Origin: an uncultured Pseudomonadota bacterium
GTDB lineage: Bacteria > Pseudomonadota > Gammaproteobacteria > Steroidobacterales > Steroidobacteraceae
Assembly (NCBI GenBank): GCA_903908265.1
Contig: CAIVRI010000121.1
Coordinates: 1-32,052, forward strand
DNA: 32,052 bases
Direction: 5' to 3'
How positions within the stretch are numbered: the stretch's first letter is position 1; every line of letters begins with the position of its first letter. Positions 30,453-32,052 of the stretch are shown piece after piece. The notes under the pieces were generated by a model. It saw only the letters and a program-made list of their open reading frames with translations, ran no database searches and was not told the DNA's origin. The translations under genes and the position numbers were made by a program.

Positions 30453-31256
30453 TCAGAGGCTAAATCCGCCGTCCAACACCAACGTCTGGCCGGTCACGTA
30501 CGCCGCCCGCTCCGAGGCCAGAAACACCACCGCATCAGCCACCTCAGCCGCCGTGCCGAGCCGCTTCAGTGCCGTGTTTTTGACCGCAGCTTCAAAGTAC
30601 TTATCGTCATACCCGCTGCCTTTCAAGCGCAGTGCAAGGCCCGCGTTGATCAAACCCAGAGCCACCGTATTGGCCCGGACACCAGAGCGGCCCTCCTCAC
30701 GGGCAATGCCTGTGATCAGGGCGTCAATCGCCGCTTTCGGCGCCACCGACAGCACATCCCGGGCAGGCCAACGGTGCATACCCACGGTGCCAATCTGTAC
30801 GTAGGACCCACCTAGTGCTCGCAAATGCGGTAACGAAGCGTGCATGACGTTGAAAAAACCATTCGCGTCCGAATTCATCACCGCAAGCCACTCCTCACGC
30901 GTGAGATCACCGATAAACACCATGGGAATATGCGCGCCGGATGCGTTAATGACGCTGTGGATGCGCCCGTGCACACCGACGACCTGCGCAAAGAATTGAT
31001 CAACGTCCGCTGCTTGTTCCACCGACAGCGCATAACTGTGCGCTTGGCGCCCGTGCGCACCCACGCCGGCCACGACAGCATCCGCCGCCGCACGACTCGT
31101 ACGGTAGGTCAACACCACATCCGTGCCGGCCTCCGCCAACGCCAGACAGATGGCGCTGCCAATGCCGCCACTCCCACCAATGACCACCGCTACCCCGGCC
31201 GGGAACTGGTCACGCCGATGCACAGGGGGACCCTCGCGCGATACAGAATTATCCAT
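30453..31256 (-). CDS. Atypical SDR lacking the catalytic tyrosine
   Basis: This 267-residue SDR has a good cofactor region (VVIGGSGGIGSAICLAL, 24-40) and a normal C-terminus (TGQTLVLDGGFSL), but the active site is altered. The Y-x3-K position reads S170-x3-K174 (VLSVAPKAA), NNAG is NASG, and the usual serine region is QIGTVG. It may be a non-classical reductase, a binding protein or a partner subunit. ATG 31256 has GAGG about ten bases upstream; a TTG at 31280 is an alternative start. AAAATAGTCC at 31304-31313, near its promoter, repeats a word in the hsaE/hsaA region. Confidence 0.8.
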   Translation of the reverse strand: MDNSVSREGPPVHRRDQFPAGVAVVIGGSGGIGSAICLALAEAGTDVVLTYRTSRAAADAVVAGVGAHGRQAHSYALSVEQAADVDQFFAQVVGVHGRIHSVINASGAHIPMVFIGDLTREEWLAVMNSDANGFFNVMHASLPHLRALGGSYVQIGTVGMHRWPARDVLSVAPKAAIDALITGIAREEGRSGVRANTVALGLINAGLALRLKGSGYDDKYFEAAVKNTALKRLGTAAEVADAVVFLASERAAYVTGQTLVLDGGFSL

Positions 31257-31398
31257 CGTCTGCTGACCTCGCACGTACAAATGCCGTGCATTCCAATGAG
31301 AATAAAATAGTCCAAGCCGATTCTGGGAAACACCGCAGCCCTACGCCGAGTTGCATCGCCCGTAACCGCACCAGCGACGCCCAACCGCCAACAGCGAC

Positions 31399-31830
31399 TC
31401 AGGCACCTTGAACAAGCTTCGGCTCCCGAGGTGCCACCAACATCATCGTAGCGCTTGCGCGCGCGAGCAGAAGCCCCGTCTCGTCCATTAACTCGCCTTC
31501 GACATAAAAGGTGCGGCGCGTGCGCGAGACAACTCGAGCCTTAGCGAGGATGCGGCCTGAGCTTTTAGCACGCAAAAAATTGGTCTTTAACTCCAACGTC
31601 GGGGTATAACTCCCGGGTAGGGATCCAGCGCGGGACGCGCGCGCCATGGCCGTATCCAATAAGCTCAGATACACGCCCCCGTGCACGCCATTCGCCTCGT
31701 GCAGGTGCTGCGGGCCCAGCATCAACTCGATACAATAGTCGTCGCCTTGGAATCCTTTCAATTCCAGACCCAAAAGACTATTAAACCCGCCATTCGCGGT
31801 CTCAGTCGTCACAGAGGCCTCGCAAGGCAT
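31399..31830 (-). CDS. PaaI-like hotdog-fold acyl-CoA thioesterase
   Basis: This 143-residue protein has the hotdog thioesterase segment ANGVHGGVYLSLLDTAMARAS (HGG followed by an acidic residue on the central helix) and YTPTLELKTNFLRAKSSGRI on the strands. This is the PaaI/YbgC-type II hotdog family, which hydrolyses acyl-CoA or aromatic acyl-CoA esters and commonly recycles CoA from dead-end intermediates. It starts at ATG 31830, 48 bp downstream of an acyl-CoA dehydrogenase on the same strand, probably in one operon. Substrate unknown; a steroid-derived CoA ester is a guess from context. Confidence 0.82.
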   Translation of the reverse strand: MPCEASVTTETANGGFNSLLGLELKGFQGDDYCIELMLGPQHLHEANGVHGGVYLSLLDTAMARASRAGSLPGSYTPTLELKTNFLRAKSSGRILAKARVVSRTRRTFYVEGELMDETGLLLARASATMMLVAPREPKLVQGA

Positions 31831-31878
31831 GCTTCAAAACACGACGGCTCCGCCTAGTGTCGGACGCAAGCAAAGACC

Positions 31879-32052
31879 TCAAAGCCCCCGTCCGATAATT
31901 TCTTTCATAATTTCATTGGTGCCGCCGTAAATCATCTGGGCGCGAGCATCCGCCCAGGCACGCGCCACCGGATAGTCCAGAATGTAACCGTAGCCGCCAT
32001 GCAGTTGTACGCACACATCCAGCACACGGTTCTGCAGTTCCGAGCACCACCA
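31879..32052 (-). CDS. Acyl-CoA dehydrogenase, C-terminal fragment
   Basis: Fifty-seven codons and a TGA (31879-31881) read in from the window edge. VQLHGGYGYILDYPVARAW, MIYGGTNEIMKEIIGRGL and the DARAQ link between them form the classic acyl-CoA dehydrogenase C-terminus, with G in the YEGT glutamate position and the MKEIIGR ending of long-chain/AcdA-like enzymes. It is unlike the steroid alpha-type endings (IQRNIIAER) seen elsewhere in the window. It is probably the upstream gene of the thioesterase operon. Confidence 0.85.
   Translation of the reverse strand, partial: WWCSELQNRVLDVCVQLHGGYGYILDYPVARAWADARAQMIYGGTNEIMKEIIGRGL

Noticed and set aside
1-32052. CRISPR arrays, tRNA or rRNA genes, insertion sequences or integrase genes
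   Set aside because: I saw no direct-repeat arrays, cloverleaf-like sequences, transposase motifs or long terminal inverted repeats; nearly all sequence is accounted for by metabolic genes.

Overview
This window is a steroid-catabolism gene cluster from a GC-rich bacterium, most likely a proteobacterium. The evidence for that lineage is a Comamonas/Pseudomonas-type ketosteroid isomerase, adjacent alpha/beta acyl-CoA dehydrogenase genes, the mixed-strand Tes/Scd-like layout, and no TetR-type KstR2 gene. I cannot name the genus. All functional calls come from reading the translations against remembered family sequences; no search was run.

Region 1 (1-218) is the C-terminus of an M28-type carboxypeptidase, probably unrelated to the rest. 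Region 2 (419-16819, + strand) is a tightly packed run of 17 genes with the machinery for the last two steroid rings (C and D) via HIP. FadD3 makes HIP-CoA. IpdE1 with a partner acyl-CoA dehydrogenase, a MaoC hydratase, an MFE-2-like SDR and a thiolase would shorten the propionate side chain. IpdF, IpdC and EchA20 open ring D, and IpdAB opens ring C. FadA6 and the second acyl-CoA dehydrogenase pair work on the open-chain products (MeDODA/MOODA-CoA). A genuine-looking delta5-3-ketosteroid isomerase sits inside this run.

Region 3 (16830-21900) carries ring A/B genes: hsaE, an SDR and hsaB on the minus strand, divergent from hsaA and kshA on the plus strand. Region 4 (21950-26059) is less familiar: a 3beta/17beta-HSD-like SDR, an atypical extended SDR, a SnoaL/BaiE-like small protein and a KstD-like flavoprotein. 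It may adapt the cluster to particular hydroxylated steroids. Region 5 (26109-30140) has two overlapping Lrp/AsnC regulators divergent from hsaG-hsaF, which face hsaC. Region 6 (30453-32052, minus strand) holds an SDR without its catalytic tyrosine, a hotdog thioesterase and the C-terminus of another acyl-CoA dehydrogenase.

No HsaD (meta-cleavage hydrolase) or KshB reductase is visible, so ring A/B degradation must be completed by genes outside the window. Several AT-rich intergenic regions share short words (AAAGTCTTAT, AGTCYTATAT, TTTACGCG, ACGCATTCGA) and palindromes. These are candidates for a common operator, and the Lrp pair is the only regulator visible in the window.
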